A stretch of 64,000 nucleotides of DNA from Gonatopus flavifemur (Eukaryota; Arthropoda; Insecta; Hymenoptera; Dryinidae): contig JAFFJZ010000001.1 of the NCBI GenBank assembly GCA_018340375.1, positions 71,540,001 through 71,604,000 on the forward strand, given 5' to 3'. The notes below the pieces were generated by a model, which searched no databases, was not told the DNA's origin, and was given only the letters and a program-made list of their open reading frames with translations. The translations under genes were made by a program, and so were the position numbers. This document shows positions 62,601-64,000 of the stretch, piece after piece; position 1 is the stretch's first letter; each line of letters opens with the position of its first letter.

Positions 62601-64000
62601 TTCACTGTATCGCTCTTGCAGATCATATGAGAAATTCCACTTTGCCAAATGATAACCTATAACTTTTAATGACTTTTATGTAATGATTGCGAATATTGAT
62701 CGTGCAGAGAAAATAGCGTACTTGTGAACAGCGTACAACAGATGTTTTCTCTCAACGAAATTGATTGAACGATCAGAAAATGCGAAAAATTACCAAACGG
62801 TAAAATATTGAGATATAAACGCTTCACAGTATTTCACAGTTCATTGATTTTCATCCAAATGCACAAAACTGACCTTATCCTGACAGGAAATTCATTATTT
62901 GATCATAAGTAAGTCTCTCTGATCAATTATTCGCATTCTATATGCCAATCAAAATGTCAAACAAGTGACGAATAAACGATATAATTTTCTGCCATATTAT
63001 AAATGACGATGGAAAGTTGAATGGTCAAACATATCGTTGAGATAATAAAAACAATGAATTGAAATTTTTAAATAGACGCAATAACGGATATGAACGCTAA
63101 TAATTTATAATTCAAGTCTTACATATTACATCACTTTTTAATTTTATAATCTGACTGATCAAAATTCATAACATTGTTCTCTGAAGAATGACATCAGTTG
63201 TCCTTCGAGTCTAACACTTTTGAACCGAATTCAATAATATTAACAAGACTGAAGGTATTCAACGTGGTTGATTTCATTGACGTCAATACAAACATCGACT
63301 TTACGAGCTACGATGGACTGCATGTTGATGCAACGAAGATCCTGAGCGTATCGCAAACTACTGAGCGATAAGTATCCTTGGTATACGTAAAACTACACCA
63401 CCTGGTTAAATTGATTTACCATTTTTTCATGTCTGGGAGCTGTAAATCCACATTTATCGGCTTGGAAAGGGTTCTAGTTACGTATATAAGAACAGTTGAT
63501 TTGATCGTAGTACTCGATATTTATGGAAATAGAAATCCTGTCTCAATATGAAAAATTTATTGTTCTGTTTTTAAGCATAAATCGATTTCGATGTAGTTAT
63601 GAATACTGGCAGTAGGGACATAAACGTACACTGTATCTAAAATGAATTCAATAAAATGTAGTAAATTACAACATATAAAATACCGAACACAGAATTTGAG
63701 TGAAAACTCTGTTCATAACTTTTTTGAAATTTCTGTTCCTGGTAAAAATATTATTAGCAGTATTTCGACAAATTGATCGTCAATTGTCATCCAACTGTTT
63801 TATTCTCATAGGACTTTCAAAGCTGACAAGGTAAAATAATGTATGAAGAAATAATTTCTCTTTTCGAGGACTGATACTCTTGGCCTAAGGAAATATTTTT
63901 CTCCCGATGCGTATAAATATTTTCTCGAATTCGAAAGCGTATGTTATGAATTGACTCGCCAAATAGATAACTACGTAGTTGAACAATGTTAAAAAAGTAT
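62601..64000. other. Non-coding AT-rich DNA
   Basis: Nothing recognisable up to the window edge. Confidence 0.6.

Noticed and set aside
1..64000. CRISPR arrays, operons, rRNA or intact tRNA genes
   Set aside because: None seen. Composition, introns and repeat types are those of an animal nuclear genome.

Overview
This is a 64 kb piece of an AT-rich eukaryotic nuclear genome, almost certainly from an insect. The evidence is one spliced exon of a GAS2-like calponin-homology protein (closest to insect 'pickled eggs', pigs), one near-full-length mauritiana-subfamily mariner, and very many small fold-back (MITE-like) elements in long non-coding DNA. A hymenopteran is a reasonable guess from the low GC and the sharp GC rise in the exon, but the sequence does not prove it. 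Nothing bacterial, viral or CRISPR-like was seen.

Genes. The only host coding sequence I can support is one 519-bp minus-strand exon at 24185-24703. It carries the second half of a CH domain and the acidic linker that normally leads into the GAR domain, and it has clean splice sites on both sides in phase 0. I found neither the preceding CH half-exon nor the following GAR exon, so the introns are long and much of the window may be intron of this gene. The other coding trace is the mariner transposase at 32790-33826, which is broken by one stop codon and one frameshift but keeps its catalytic triad.

Repeats. The rest is a palimpsest of short inverted-repeat elements. The clearest are a 457-bp hAT-type fold-back with a perfect 8-bp target duplication (21221-21677), a 636-bp near-perfect hairpin element (48272-48907), a 547-bp fold-back (39667-40213), a 650-bp fold-back enclosing a 185-bp GTACTG-rich tandem duplication (8961-9610), and a 1.1-kb CACTGT-ended element packed with TGGAAAATTCCAG-like units and holding a tRNA-like segment (42429-43532). 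More than ten smaller ones follow. Several have ends of the form CAC(T/G)G followed by an A-run, and several are flanked by TA.

Other structure. Five GC- and CpG-richer islands without convincing ORFs (about 19.0-19.4, 36.3-36.7, 45.6-45.95, 54.6-55.0 and 62.3-62.6 kb) stand out from the background and are the best candidates for promoters, untranslated first exons or conserved enhancers. A spacerless, perfect 36-bp palindrome lies at 28946-28981. I see no evidence of a novel multi-gene system. The interest here is in the transposable elements and possible regulatory islands.
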